Shown here piece by piece: positions 9,219 through 17,357 of a stretch of 64,000 nucleotides of DNA. The DNA comes from Sphingomonas spermidinifaciens. GTDB taxonomy: Bacteria; Pseudomonadota; Alphaproteobacteria; Sphingomonadales; Sphingomonadaceae. A program made the translations under genes and the position numbers. The stretch spans positions 1,116,001-1,180,000 of the forward strand of contig NZ_NWMW01000001.1 in assembly GCF_002351485.1 (NCBI RefSeq), written 5' to 3'. Within the stretch, counting starts at the first letter, position 1. The number at the start of each line of letters is the position of its first letter. The notes beneath the pieces are model-generated. The model ran no database searches. It saw nothing but the letters and a program-made list of their open reading frames with translations, and was not told where the DNA came from.

Positions 9219-9413
9219 ATGCGAGTTGCCATGGTGTTCATGATCTTGGCGCTTGGTGGATGCACCACGACCGACCGCAATCGGGTCGCGTTCTCGCTTT
9301 GCGATCGGACGCCCGGCTGCACGACGAGTCGCGACGAACCAACCGCCGGGCCGGAGCACCAGCGTGAGGTCGAGCGCGTCCTGCGACCCGGTCCGGTCGT
9401 TCGAGGCGACTGA
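9219..9413 (+). CDS. Small lipoprotein
   Basis: 64 residues. The ATG at 9219 follows the strong ribosome-binding site GGGGAGAG (9207-9214). The signal MRVAMVFMILALGGCTTTDR has the lipobox LGGC. The short mature part has two more cysteines (SLCDRTPGC) and ends RPGPVVRGD. It is divergent from the deacetylase and converges on mmsA six bases downstream. Function unknown. Confidence 0.6.
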   Translation: MRVAMVFMILALGGCTTTDRNRVAFSLCDRTPGCTTSRDEPTAGPEHQREVERVLRPGPVVRGD

Positions 9414-9419
9414 GCGCCC

Positions 9420-10919
9420 TCATCCCATCGTCGGAATGACGAACGCGTTGCTGCCGTCGGGCGCGCCGTCGGGCCAGCGCTGCGTCACTGTCTTCACCTT
9501 CGTCCAGAACCGCACGCCCTCCATCCCGTGCTGGTTGACGTCGCCGAACGCCGAGCGCTTCCACCCGCCGAAGCTGTGATAGGCGACCGGCACCGGGATT
9601 GGCACGTTGATGCCGACCATCCCGACCTCGACTCTTGCCGCGAACTCGCGCGCGGCATGGCCGTTGCGGGTGAAGATCGCAACGCCGTTGCCGTACTGGT
9701 GCTCGCTGGGCAGACGCAGCGCCATCTCGAAATCGGGCGCGCGGACGATCTGGAGAACAGGGCCGAAAATCTCCTCCTTGTACGACTGCATCTGGGGCGT
9801 CACGCGGTCGAATAGCGACGGCCCGATGAAGAATCCGTCTTCATGCCCTTGCAGCTTGAACCCACGGCCATCGACGACGAGTTCCGCCCCCTCGTCCACG
9901 CCGGTCTGGATCCAGTTTTCGACGCGCGCCTTGTGCGCGGCGTTCACCACCGGCCCGTAATGCGCATCGGCATCGGTCGACACGCCCACGCGCAGCGCCT
10001 CGATCGCGGGGATCAGCTTTTCGCGCAGGCGGTCGGCGGTCTGGTCGCCGACCGGCACGACGACGGGCAGCGCCATGCACCGCTCGCCGGCCGAACCGAA
10101 GGCGGCGCCCGACAGGTCGTTGACGACCTGGTCGAGGTCGGCGTCGGGCATGACGATGCCGTGGTTCTTGGCGCCGCCCATTGCCTGCACGCGCTTCCCC
10201 GCCTCAACGCCGCGGCGATAGACATAGTGCGCGATGTCCGACGAGCCGACGAAGCTGACCGCCGCGATCGCCGGGTGGTCGAGGATCGCGTCGACCATCT
10301 CCTTGTCGCCATGTACGACCTGCAGGATGCCCTCCGGCGCGCCAGCCTCGCGCATCAACTCGGCGAGACGGACGGGGACCGAGGGGTCGCGCTCGCTCGG
10401 CTTCAGGATGAAGGCGTTGCCACAGGCGATGGCGACGCCGAACATCCACATCGGGATCATCGCAGGGAAGTTGAACGGCGTGATGCCCGCACCGATCCCG
10501 AGCGGCGTGCGCATCGAATAGACGTCGATGCCCGGCCCCGCGCCTTGCGTATACTCGCCCTTCAAAGCGTGCGGGATGCCGCAGGCGAATTCCACGACCT
10601 CGAGGCCGCGCTGGATATCGCCCTTGGCGTCGGCGATCACCTTGCCATGCTCGGACGAGAGCATGTGAGCGAGGGCGTCCATGTTCGCCTCGACCAGTTC
10701 CTTGAAGCGGAACATGACGCGGGCGCGGCGCTGCGGGTTGGTGGCGGCCCAGGCCGGCTGCGCGGCGCGGGCGGCGGCGATGGCGGCTTCCAGCTCTGCG
10801 GCGCTGCCCAGCTTCACCTGCGCCTGCACCTGGCCGCTGTTGGGATCGAACACCTCGCCGGTCCGGCCTGCGCCGCCGGATCCGGCGGCACCGGCGATGA
10901 AATGGTCGATGATCCGCAT
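9420..10919 (-). CDS. mmsA: Methylmalonate-semialdehyde dehydrogenase (CoA-acylating)
   Basis: 499 residues from the ATG at 10919 (MRIIDHFIAG), preceded by AGGAGA; the frame stays open far upstream but that part is antisense to the LysR gene. It converts methylmalonate semialdehyde to propionyl-CoA, the last valine-specific step. ALDH landmarks: ITPFNFPAMIPMW with N150, KPSERDPSVP, FVGSSDIA and the catalytic C281 in GSAGERCMALPV; PMWMFGVAIACGN is typical of the MMSDH branch. Divergently transcribed from a LysR regulator over an 81-base spacer with a perfect inverted repeat, which suggests direct control. Confidence 0.94.
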   Translation of the reverse strand: MRIIDHFIAGAAGSGGAGRTGEVFDPNSGQVQAQVKLGSAAELEAAIAAARAAQPAWAATNPQRRARVMFRFKELVEANMDALAHMLSSEHGKVIADAKGDIQRGLEVVEFACGIPHALKGEYTQGAGPGIDVYSMRTPLGIGAGITPFNFPAMIPMWMFGVAIACGNAFILKPSERDPSVPVRLAELMREAGAPEGILQVVHGDKEMVDAILDHPAIAAVSFVGSSDIAHYVYRRGVEAGKRVQAMGGAKNHGIVMPDADLDQVVNDLSGAAFGSAGERCMALPVVVPVGDQTADRLREKLIPAIEALRVGVSTDADAHYGPVVNAAHKARVENWIQTGVDEGAELVVDGRGFKLQGHEDGFFIGPSLFDRVTPQMQSYKEEIFGPVLQIVRAPDFEMALRLPSEHQYGNGVAIFTRNGHAAREFAARVEVGMVGINVPIPVPVAYHSFGGWKRSAFGDVNQHGMEGVRFWTKVKTVTQRWPDGAPDGSNAFVIPTMG

Positions 10920-10960
10920 GACATTCTCTCCTGTGGCCACTCCAATCGCACCTGACGCCA

Positions 10961-10998
10961 TTGCAGGCAACGCGCGACTTTGCTTGTGTCGCCTGCAA
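10961..10998. promoter_or_regulatory. Probable LysR operator between mmsA and its regulator
   Basis: TTGCAGGC at 10961-10968 is perfectly inverted as GCCTGCAA at 10991-10998, with 22 bases between. It lies three bases before the LysR start codon and 42 bases from the mmsA start. An inverted repeat in a divergent spacer is the usual position for a LysR box, though the arms are spaced wider than a classic T-N11-A site. Confidence 0.6.
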
Positions 10999-11000
10999 TC

Positions 11001-11888
11001 ATGCAGCCACCGGACTGGAACGACCTCCGCATCTTCCTCGCCATCGCTCGCGGCGGCCAGATCGCGCGGGCGGCGCGGGCGCTCGGGGTCGACGCGACGA
11101 CGATCGGTCGACGGCTGCGCAAGCTCGAGCGCGACCTCGGCCAGCGGCTGTTCGAGCAGACCCGCGACGGCCAGGCGCTCACTCAAGCCGGCGAGCGCCT
11201 CCTCGCGCAGGTCGAGGCGATGCAGGCCGCCGCCGACGCGATCGGCGAGCCGGGCGGCGCGAGCGGCCTGTCCGGCACGCTCCGCATCAGCGTGTCGGAG
11301 GGGTTCGGCACCTGGTACCTGTCGCCCCGCATCGCCGACTTCGCGGCGCAGCATCCGGGCCTGACGCTCGACCTCGCCGCCAATAGCGGCTTCCTCAGCC
11401 CGTCGAAGCGTGAGACCGACATCGCCATCCTCCTCGCCCGCCCCCGCGCCGGACAGGTGGTGGCGTCGCGCCTTACCGACTATGCGCTCGGCTTCTATGC
11501 CGCGGCCAATTATCTTGCGGCGACGGGCGAGCCGCGCGGCCTCGGCGCCGTCCGTAGCCGCACGCTGGTCGGCTATGTCCCCGACCTTCTCTACGCGCCC
11601 GAGCTGCGCTATCTGAAGGGGCTTGGCGACGGCCTCGTTCCCCGCATTCGCAGCACCAGCATCAATGCCCAGGCGCAGGCGATCCGCGCGGGCGCGGGGC
11701 TGGGCATCCTGCCGCGCTTCATCGGCGATGCCGACCCCACGCTCCGCCGGATCGTCGACGAGGTCGCGATCCGCCGCACCTTCTGGCTCGTCACCCACCG
11801 CGACAACCAGCGCCTTGCCCGGATCGAGGCGTTCAAGCGCTGGATCGGCGAGCGGGTCGTGGCGGACGCCGCACTGTTCGCCGGCTGA
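11001..11888 (+). CDS. LysR-family transcriptional regulator, probable mmsA regulator
   Basis: 295 residues from ATG 11001 (MQPPDWNDLRIFLAIARGG); an in-frame TTG seven codons upstream falls inside the inverted repeat and is less likely. The N-terminal winged helix-turn-helix is QIARAARALGVDATTIGRRLRKLERDLGQRLFEQ and the rest is the LysR effector-binding fold. RRLRKLE in the recognition helix is typical of the subgroup often found next to mmsA in alphaproteobacteria. It likely senses a valine-pathway intermediate and controls the divergent mmsA. The effector is inferred only from context. Confidence 0.88.
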   Translation: MQPPDWNDLRIFLAIARGGQIARAARALGVDATTIGRRLRKLERDLGQRLFEQTRDGQALTQAGERLLAQVEAMQAAADAIGEPGGASGLSGTLRISVSEGFGTWYLSPRIADFAAQHPGLTLDLAANSGFLSPSKRETDIAILLARPRAGQVVASRLTDYALGFYAAANYLAATGEPRGLGAVRSRTLVGYVPDLLYAPELRYLKGLGDGLVPRIRSTSINAQAQAIRAGAGLGILPRFIGDADPTLRRIVDEVAIRRTFWLVTHRDNQRLARIEAFKRWIGERVVADAALFAG

Positions 11889-11990
11889 CGGCGATCGACC
11901 GCAGCGGGTGCGTCAGCGCCAGCCTTCTGCTAACCGCCCGCCCATGACGATACGTGCCTCGAACCCTGAACGCCGGCCGGAGGAACGCCG

Positions 11991-12668
11991 ATGACGCCGC
12001 GTGAGCTTGTCGGCGTGGCAGAGGTGCCCGGCGGCCCGCCGCTCCGCCTGTTCCGGCGGGGCGGCGACTTCATGATCGTGCTCGACCGCAACGAGCTGAT
12101 GAGCACGCGCATGAGCGGGTCGGAGGTCGCGCTCGGCACGCTCGCGTGCGACCGGATTGCCAGCCGCCCCGCGCCCCGGCTGCTGATCGGCGGCTATGGC
12201 ATGGGATTTACGCTGCGGGCGGTGCTTGCCCGCGTCGGGGCCGATGCCGAGGTGGTGGTCGCCGAACTCGTCCCCGGCATCGTCGAATGGGCGCGCGGGC
12301 CGATGGCGGCACTGACCGCCGGCTGCCTTGACGACCCGCGCGTCACGCTGGTGATGGGCGATGTGGGCGCGGTCATGCGGGAGCCGCGTCAGGGGTTCGA
12401 CGCGATCCTGCTCGACGTCGATAACGGCCCCGATGGCCTGACGCGAGAGGCGAACGGCGATCTCTACGTGCCGAGCGGCCTGGCCGACGCAAAGCGCGCG
12501 CTCCGGCCGGGCGGCACGCTGGCGGTCTGGTCCGCCGCGCCCGATCCGTCGTTCACCCGCCGCCTCATCAAGACCGGCTTCGAGGTCGAGGAAGTGCGCG
12601 TGCGGGCGCGCGAGAACGGCAAAGGCGCGACGCACCTCATCTGGCTGGCACGATCGCCGAATGGCTGA
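11991..12668 (+). CDS. Spermidine-synthase-like SAM-dependent methyltransferase fold protein
   Basis: 225 residues. Rossmann-fold motifs of the spermidine synthase/spermine synthase superfamily: LLIGGYGMGFTLRAVL (motif I), VVVAELVPGIVEWARG (acidic end of beta 2), DPRVTLVMGDV and DAILLDVDNGPDGL (active-site region). Short members of this kind are usually annotated as spermidine synthase-like, but the N-terminal beta domain of true synthases is small here. It is the last apparently core gene before the tRNA fragment at 12720. The start follows a GGAGGAACGCCG leader. Confidence 0.72.
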   Translation: MTPRELVGVAEVPGGPPLRLFRRGGDFMIVLDRNELMSTRMSGSEVALGTLACDRIASRPAPRLLIGGYGMGFTLRAVLARVGADAEVVVAELVPGIVEWARGPMAALTAGCLDDPRVTLVMGDVGAVMREPRQGFDAILLDVDNGPDGLTREANGDLYVPSGLADAKRALRPGGTLAVWSAAPDPSFTRRLIKTGFEVEEVRVRARENGKGATHLIWLARSPNG

Positions 12669-12719
12669 CCGGCTGAGGTCAGCGGCCGGGAACGTCGGGG
12701 ATCAGCGATGAGAGGAAGA

Positions 12720-12767
12720 TGGTGGAGCCGAGGGGGATCGAACCCCTGACCTTCGCAATGCCATTGC
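12720..12767 (-). other. tRNA-Ala(GGC) 3' fragment, probable genomic-island attachment site
   Basis: Read on the minus strand, the stretch runs from an anticodon loop ATGGCAT (anticodon GGC) through the 3' anticodon stem, variable loop AAGGTC, a perfect T-arm (AGGGG, TTCGATC, CCCCT), the 3' acceptor strand and an encoded CCA ending at 12720. Upstream of GCAATGGCA the sequence no longer pairs or looks like tRNA: no D-arm and no 5' acceptor. A 3' half alone is the usual direct-repeat scar left when an integrase inserts an element into a tRNA gene. The intact gene should lie at the other end of the element, beyond 64000. Confidence 0.72.
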
Positions 12768-13229
12768 CTGAAAAGCTGCTCCAACCATTGTTTTTCCACG
12801 CTTTTCTTAAGCGATACCACCCAGAACGTGACAAGAACATCGCCATCCTGCGATACCGCTGCGATACCAGCTTTTCCGTTGCGGAGCACGCCCTAGCTCG
12901 CCTCTATCAGCGAAATGCGATAGCATTGATTACGTAAAATCGCGAGGCTGTTTCTTCGTAACTGGGGTCCGCCAGACCGCAGCAAGCTGCGTACTCGACG
13001 CGATTGGCTCGAGCGCTCGAGGCCGTGCGATGAACTCGAGAACCGCGAAAGCCACTACGGTTCGACCGCGAGACTCGCCGCAGAGAGCTAATCAGGCCGC
13101 CGGGATTGCGCGGCCATTTAGGATGTGATTTCGAAATGAGGGGACGGGCACCGGACGATACTGCCGGCAACATGATTGGCCGGTGGAGCGGCGTGGCAAG
13201 AGGACCTTCGACGCGGAAGAGCGGGACAC
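12768..13229. other. Gene-poor stretch after the attachment site
   Basis: No convincing gene. A plus-strand open frame starting at 12719 merely reads through the tRNA fragment (its MVEPRGIEPLTF start is a known artefact of such sites). The region is richer in A and T than its surroundings. It contains three GCGATACC repeats (12811-12868) and a 14-bp palindrome CTCGAGCGCTCGAG at 13008-13021. An integrase gene would be expected here but none is visible. Confidence 0.6.
12811..12868. repeat. Three direct repeats GCGATACC next to the attachment site
   Basis: GCGATACC occurs at 12811-12818, 12850-12857 and 12861-12868; the last two are extended to TGCGATACC. Short direct repeats within about 100 bases of an attachment core are what arm-type integrase or excisionase sites look like. 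The interpretation is inferred; only the repeats are seen. Confidence 0.45.
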
Positions 13230-13547
13230 ATGACGATGATCGATCTTGACACACTGCGGCGTGAAATCCGCGCGCTCGACTTTGTGCGAGGCAGTCTCGC
13301 CGAGGATGCGATGTGGCGCGAGGACGACAAGGATGCCCGCGCTAATCTCGCGATCGAGGGCATGGCGCTGACGCCTGGGGATGAGGCGCTATTCGACCTG
13401 ATGCGCGACGAACGTGTGCCCCCTGCCCTCTGTTCGCAAATTCTCCTCAGGCTGTTCGGCCATCCCGATGCCGATTCAGCGCTGGCCATCACGCCCACCG
13501 ACGCGACCAGCTGCGCCGACACGAATCGGGCCGGTTTAGGATGCTGA
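13230..13547 (+). CDS. VbhA-like antitoxin-domain protein, orphan
   Basis: 105 residues from ATG 13230, eight bases behind GGAAGAG. Residues about 25-65 (AMWREDDKDARANLAIEGMALTPGDEAL) resemble the VbhA/Fic-antitoxin helix, whose inhibitory motif is [S/T]xxxE[G/N]. Here the motif reads NLAIEG, with Asn in place of Ser/Thr. In complete systems the antitoxin precedes a Fic AMP-transferase; no HPFREGNGR-type Fic gene follows. The C-terminal 30 residues look unstructured. It may be the remnant of a broken toxin-antitoxin locus or an anti-Fic protein acting in trans. Confidence 0.5.
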   Translation: MTMIDLDTLRREIRALDFVRGSLAEDAMWREDDKDARANLAIEGMALTPGDEALFDLMRDERVPPALCSQILLRLFGHPDADSALAITPTDATSCADTNRAGLGC

Positions 13548-13674
13548 TCGGGGGGATAGTCCTGATGGCGAGCGGTAGCTGGTTCAGGGGAGATCTTCGG
13601 CGTCGGCAAGGTCGTAATCGACGTGCGGTTCCTGCTCACCGGCCTGATCCTGTCTGCGACATAACCGGAGCTGG

Positions 13675-13771
13675 AATGGTCGTCGAAAGCACGAAGATCG
13701 GCAGGTCGACCCTACCGATGGCCAGCAGCTCAGCCTAGAAATCCCCAATCTTCGTGCTTTCGACGACCATT
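13675..13771. repeat. Perfect 24-bp inverted-repeat cassette A
   Basis: The 24-base arm at 13675-13698 (core TGGTCGTCGAAAGCACGAA) is repeated without mismatch in inverse orientation at 13748-13771, with 49 bases between. The inner 49 bases have no open frame. A closely related cassette (arms differing by one base in a shared 19-base core) lies at 54377-54487, on the far side of the metal-resistance block. It may be a miniature element or the mark of an element end; I do not recognise the family. Confidence 0.7.
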
Positions 13772-13773
13772 GG

Positions 13774-13789
13774 TGTGCCACGTGGCACA
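13774..13789. promoter_or_regulatory. Perfect 16-bp palindrome resembling parS
   Basis: TGTGCCACGTGGCACA is perfectly self-complementary. The ParB target parS has the consensus TGTTTCACGTGAAACA or TGTTCCACGTGGAACA; this site keeps the central CACGTG and both outer TGT/ACA, differing at one or two bases per arm. It directly follows inverted-repeat cassette A. It could be a ParB/Noc-type site of an ancestral plasmid or element, or simply another regulator's operator. Confidence 0.4.
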
Positions 13790-13893
13790 TCCATCTTTCG
13801 AGGAGTCTTGTCCGAAGAGGAGACAGCCCCTATCAGGTCAGGACATGCGGCATCCACTGGATTGTCCGTTTCCCGCGTAGGGAACTAGCACCG

Positions 13894-13923
13894 GGGCCGC
13901 CCTACAAGGCGGCCCTCGGTTTT
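13894..13923 (+). terminator. Rho-independent terminator
   Basis: GGGCCGCC (13894-13901) and GGCGGCCC (13908-13915) form a perfect 8-bp stem with loop CTACAA, followed by TCGGTTTT. No protein gene ends just before it, so it may close a small RNA or a degraded transcript from 13800-13890. Confidence 0.7.
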
Positions 13924-14058
13924 CCTGACCAGCCTGTTCCTTCAGATGCAGTAGGTTGCGTGCAACATGGTCGTCTCCGCTGTTGCCTTTGGCATCAAGG
14001 GGCGGCCTTCGTAGTGCTGTTCGTGGGTCTTGCGACCTGGCGGCCCCTACCGCCGAAA

Positions 14059-14364
14059 TCAGCCGATCGCCTTGAACACACCGTCAACGAAGCTACCCCG
14101 CTCAACTTTTCCGTTCAGCTTGCGGATCATCACATCGGGATTGTCGCTCTCGAGCCAATAGAGCGGCACGTTCTTCTTCACTGAAAGCCGGACGCCGGCC
14201 TTCGCCAATCGTTCTGTCACTCGCTCGAGCGCTTGGGTGCTGGCGTTTACACTGTGCTGGACTAACGCTTCGGAAGGCGCAGGCGCTCTCACCGTTACGC
14301 TGCCGAACCGCGTTTTACTGGTTTTCACCTTCGTAGCGCCGGGCTGAATGATCCTATCGGTCAT
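14059..14364 (-). CDS. Small protein of unknown function
   Basis: 101 residues from the ATG at 14364 (MTDRIIQPGATKVKTSKTRF). This start is chosen over the ATG two codons upstream because AGGA ends seven bases before it, against one base for the other. The protein is basic at the N-terminus, soluble and without cysteines; the C-terminal half (VPLYWLESDNPDVMIRKLNG, then KVERGSF) looks like a folded alpha/beta domain. I do not recognise a family. It stands alone, upstream of nothing on its strand, beside the ars operon. Confidence 0.55.
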   Translation of the reverse strand: MTDRIIQPGATKVKTSKTRFGSVTVRAPAPSEALVQHSVNASTQALERVTERLAKAGVRLSVKKNVPLYWLESDNPDVMIRKLNGKVERGSFVDGVFKAIG

Positions 14365-14545
14365 CGTCATATCCTGCCCACGCAGCTGAGTTAGATTGTC
14401 CCTTCAAACATAACGCCTTTGGCGTGTTACGGTTAGGGCCGGCCTCCGAATCGCCGACGATAGCGACGAACTGCCCGAAAGGCTCTCGGCATCGGGAGCT
14501 GACCCTATCTGCTTATGTGCACTGCAGCCTCCCCGCGCCTGGATG

Positions 14546-15292
14546 CTAACTCTGTGGGGCCGTCGCGAGGCTTGATAGATCGATCATCGGATCGATCGGC
14601 ACGCCGGATTCCTTGCGTTCGGAATAGCGGTCGACGAGCTGGGCAGCGTGCGGGCGCAGCAGTACCGTGAACCGCACCAGCTCCTCCATCACGTCCACGA
14701 TACGGTCATAGTAGCTCGACGGCTTCATCCGTCCGCCATCATCGAACTCGTTGAACGCCTTGGCGACGCTCGACTGGTTCGGGATCGTCACCATCCGCAT
14801 CCAGCGGCCCAGCACTCGCAGCGTGTTGACGCTGTTGAACGACTGCGATCCGGCCGACACCTGCATGACCGCGAGCGTTCGCCACTGCGTCGGGCGCATC
14901 CCGCCCATCGACAGCGGCAAATGGTCGATCTGCAACTTCATGATGCCGGTGATCTGACCGTGGCGTTCCGGGCTGCACCACACCTGACCCTCCGACCATA
15001 AAGACAGCTCGCGCAGCTCGTGGACGGCCGGATGGTCATCGCCGGCATGTTGGTCGGGCAGCGGCAGGGTCGACGGATCGAAGATGCGTGTCTCGCAGCC
15101 GAAGAACCGGAGCAGGCGCGCCGCTTCCTCGACGCACAGCCGGGAGAAGGACCGTTCGCGCAGCGAACCATAGAGCAGGAGGATACGCGGTGCGGGATCG
15201 AGCGGGCCAAGCCCCAGCGCCGGCCGCTGGATGGCATAGGCAGGATCGAGCGCCGGCAGGGTATCGGGATCGGCAAGCGTGCGGAGCGGCAT
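14546..15292 (-). CDS. arsH: ArsH, NADPH-dependent FMN reductase / organoarsenical oxidase (copy 1)
   Basis: 248 residues from ATG 15292 ([19 protein letters not shown]). Flavodoxin-like fold with the FMN loop [14 protein letters not shown] (residues 38-51) and the ArsH signatures [20 protein letters not shown] and [23 protein letters not shown]. ArsH proteins oxidise trivalent organoarsenicals and reduce quinones with NADPH. It is the last gene of the operon arsR-arsC-arsB-ynfA-arsH, 19 bases after ynfA. A near-identical copy (50061-50798) ends the second ars operon; the two differ mostly at the C-terminus. Confidence 0.93.
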   Translation of the reverse strand: MPLRTLADPDTLPALDPAYAIQRPALGLGPLDPAPRILLLYGSLRERSFSRLCVEEAARLLRFFGCETRIFDPSTLPLPDQHAGDDHPAVHELRELSLWSEGQVWCSPERHGQITGIMKLQIDHLPLSMGGMRPTQWRTLAVMQVSAGSQSFNSVNTLRVLGRWMRMVTIPNQSSVAKAFNEFDDGGRMKPSSYYDRIVDVMEELVRFTVLLRPHAAQLVDRYSERKESGVPIDPMIDLSSLATAPQS

Positions 15293-15311
15293 CAAGAGGC
15301 TTTCAGTATCG

Positions 15312-15635
15312 TCATGCTCCGCGTGAGCCGAGCAGGATGACGCAGGTTCCGACAAGGCACAGGGCTGCACCGCCTACGTCCCAGCGATGGGGCCGGACGC
15401 CCTCGACGCCCCATAGCCAGAGCAGCGAGGCGCAGATGTAAATGCCGCCATAGGCGGCATATGCCCGGCCTGCGGCTTCACTGTCCACGCGGGTCAGCAG
15501 CCATGCGAACAGGATCAGCGAGGCGATACCGGGTGCCAGCCACACCGGCGACTTTCCCATGCGAAGCCACGCCCAGAAGGCGAAGCATCCGGCGATCTCC
15601 GCGAGCGCCGCGCCAATGTAGATCAGCGCCGTCAT
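15312..15635 (-). CDS. ynfA: YnfA/UPF0060 family membrane protein
   Basis: 107 residues from ATG 15635, which overlaps the arsB stop as ATGA. It has four transmembrane helices ([55 protein letters not shown] and [17 protein letters not shown]) and the UPF0060 hallmarks [12 protein letters not shown] and WDVGGA. Members belong to the drug/metabolite transporter superfamily and resemble small multidrug exporters. In ars operons of sphingomonads it commonly sits between arsB and arsH; its substrate is unknown. In the second ars operon its slot is taken by arsN2. Confidence 0.85.
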   Translation of the reverse strand: MTALIYIGAALAEIAGCFAFWAWLRMGKSPVWLAPGIASLILFAWLLTRVDSEAAGRAYAAYGGIYICASLLWLWGVEGVRPHRWDVGGAALCLVGTCVILLGSRGA

Positions 15636-16918
15636 CCGATCGTGATCCTCAATGCCAGCGCCGCGAGCGTGATGAGCAGGACCGGCACGGTGAGCGTGAC
15701 GCCCACCCGGAAGTAATAGCCCCATCCGATCCGCACGCCCTTCTGCCCGAGGACGTGGAGCCAGAGCAGCGTCGCGAGCGATCCGATCGGCGTCAGCTTG
15801 GGACCGAGATCGCAGCCGATCACGTTGGCGTAGATCATCGCTTCCCTGATCGCGCCCGTGGCGTGGGTGGCATCAATCGACAGCGCGCCCACCAGCACGG
15901 TGGGCATGTTGTTCATCACCGACGACAGGACTGCCGCAATCATACCCGTACCCAGCGCGGCGCCCCATACGCCGCCTTGCGCCGTGCGATCGAGCAGCGC
16001 TGCCAGATGGTCGGTCAGGCCGGCGTTCCGCAGGCCGTAGACGACCAGGTACATGCCGAGCGAGAAGATCACGACCTGCCAGGGCGCGCCGCGCAGCACC
16101 TTGGCCGTTGGGATCACATGGCCCCGCCCCGCGATCACCAGCAACATGATCGCGCCGGCCGCGGCCACGGCGCTGACCGGCACGCCGAGCGGTTCGAGCA
16201 GGAAGAAGCCGGCGAGCAGCAGTGCAAGAACGATCCAGCCCGCACGGAACGTCGCGGCATCGCGGATCGCGTCACGCGGCGCGCGCAGTGCCCCCACGTC
16301 ATAGTCCGCCGGTATGTCGCGCCGGAAGAACAGCAACAGCGCGCCTAGCGTGGCGGCAATCGACACCAGATCGACCGGCACCATCACGGCCGCGTGTTCG
16401 CCGAACCCGATCTTGAAGAAATCGGCCGACACAATGTTGACGAGGTTCGAGACGACCAGCGGCAGGCTGGCGGTGTCGGCGATGAACCCCGCCGCCATGA
16501 CGAACGCCAGCGTCGCCTTGTCCTTGAAGCCGAGCGCCCGCAGCATGGCGATGACGATCGGCGTCAGGATCAACGCCGCGCCGTCGTTGGCAAACAGCGC
16601 GGACACGCCTGCGCCGAGCAGCACGATCAGGGCGAACAGCCGGCGACCGTGCCCCCTGCCCCAGCGGGCGACGTGGAGCGCCGCCCATTCGAAGAATCCG
16701 GCTTCATCGAGCAGCAGGCTGATGACGATTATCGCGACGAACGCGGCGGTCGCGTTCCAGACGATGCCCCATACCACCGGCACGTCGGACAGCGTGACCA
16801 CCCCCGCGAGCAGCGCCACGACGGCCCCGCCCATCGCGCTCCACCCGATCCCGAGTCCCTTGGGTTGCCAGATGACGAGCGCGATCGTGGCGACGAAGAT
16901 CAGGACGGCAAGGAGCAT
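15632..16918 (-). CDS. arsB: Arsenite efflux permease ArsB (ion-transporter superfamily), copy 1
   Basis: 428 residues. Start ATG 16918 shares one base with the arsC stop (TGATG). About 10-11 membrane helices with the ArsB/NhaD-type signatures [51 protein letters not shown] and [21 protein letters not shown]. It exports arsenite (and antimonite) through the inner membrane using proton-motive force; no arsA ATPase gene is present. It is almost identical to the copy at 51229-52521. Confidence 0.95.
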   Translation of the reverse strand: MLLAVLIFVATIALVIWQPKGLGIGWSAMGGAVVALLAGVVTLSDVPVVWGIVWNATAAFVAIIVISLLLDEAGFFEWAALHVARWGRGHGRRLFALIVLLGAGVSALFANDGAALILTPIVIAMLRALGFKDKATLAFVMAAGFIADTASLPLVVSNLVNIVSADFFKIGFGEHAAVMVPVDLVSIAATLGALLLFFRRDIPADYDVGALRAPRDAIRDAATFRAGWIVLALLLAGFFLLEPLGVPVSAVAAAGAIMLLVIAGRGHVIPTAKVLRGAPWQVVIFSLGMYLVVYGLRNAGLTDHLAALLDRTAQGGVWGAALGTGMIAAVLSSVMNNMPTVLVGALSIDATHATGAIREAMIYANVIGCDLGPKLTPIGSLATLLWLHVLGQKGVRIGWGYYFRVGVTLTVPVLLITLAALALRITIG

Positions 16919-17346
16919 CAGGCGAGGCGCTGGCCCGAGGCATCGACCACCTGTTCGCCGTCTTCCTTGGCGAACGCGCCGAGCTGCTCGCTCGGTAGCA
17001 GGTCGAGGACGGCTTCGGATGGTCGGCACAGCTTCACGCCGAGCGGCGACACGACCAGCGGCCGGTTGATAAGGATCGGATGCGCCATCATCGCGTCCAC
17101 CAGCGCGTCGTCGGTCAGCGACGTATCGCCCAAGCCGAGTTCGGCATAGGGCGTCCCCTTCTCGCGCAGCAGCTCGCGCGGCGTCATGCCGGCGCGGTCG
17201 ATCAGGTCGACCAGCAACGCGCGGGCGGGCGGGGCTTTCAGATATTCGACCACATGCGGCTCGATGCCGGCATTGCGGATCATCGCCAGCGTGTTGCGCG
17301 ACGTGCCGCACTCGGGATTGTGGTAGATGACGATATCGACGGCCAC
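16918..17346 (-). CDS. arsC: Arsenate reductase, glutaredoxin-coupled type, copy 1
   Basis: 142 residues from a GTG at 17346 ([18 protein letters not shown]), seven bases after AAAGGA. The catalytic cysteine is C13 in HNPECGTSR; the arginine cluster that binds oxyanions includes R94 in ILINRPLV and the later [12 protein letters not shown]. It reduces arsenate to arsenite with glutathione and glutaredoxin, feeding ArsB. Coupled to arsB by a one-base overlap, and 11 bases downstream of arsR. Confidence 0.94.
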   Translation of the reverse strand: MAVDIVIYHNPECGTSRNTLAMIRNAGIEPHVVEYLKAPPARALLVDLIDRAGMTPRELLREKGTPYAELGLGDTSLTDDALVDAMMAHPILINRPLVVSPLGVKLCRPSEAVLDLLPSEQLGAFAKEDGEQVVDASGQRLA

Positions 17347-17357
17347 GGGACGTCCTT

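Larger units (their letters stand above)
13548..14058. other. Intergenic stretch with mobile-element-like structures
   Basis: No complete gene in 511 bases. A plus-strand frame without a start codon, 13590-13665, encodes a protein-like tail (EIFGVGKVVIDVRFLLTGLI, then LSAT and stop) and may be the 3' remnant of a lost gene. It is followed by the inverted-repeat cassette (13675-13771), a 16-bp palindrome (13774-13789) and a strong terminator hairpin (13894-13923). Nothing was identified in 13925-14058. Confidence 0.5.

Noticed and set aside
10920..11798. 293-codon extension of mmsA upstream
   Set aside because: It is antisense to the LysR gene and lacks similarity to any aldehyde dehydrogenase; ATG 10919 has a ribosome-binding site.
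12719..12937. Open frame starting MVEPRGIEPLTF on the plus strand
   Set aside because: It reads through the complement of the tRNA 3' fragment; this type of peptide is a well-known artefact of tRNA ends.
13675..13771. Integron attC site
   Set aside because: Length and inverted-repeat form are suggestive, but the arms are perfect and the RYYYAAC/GTTRRRY core sites are absent; no integron integrase nearby.
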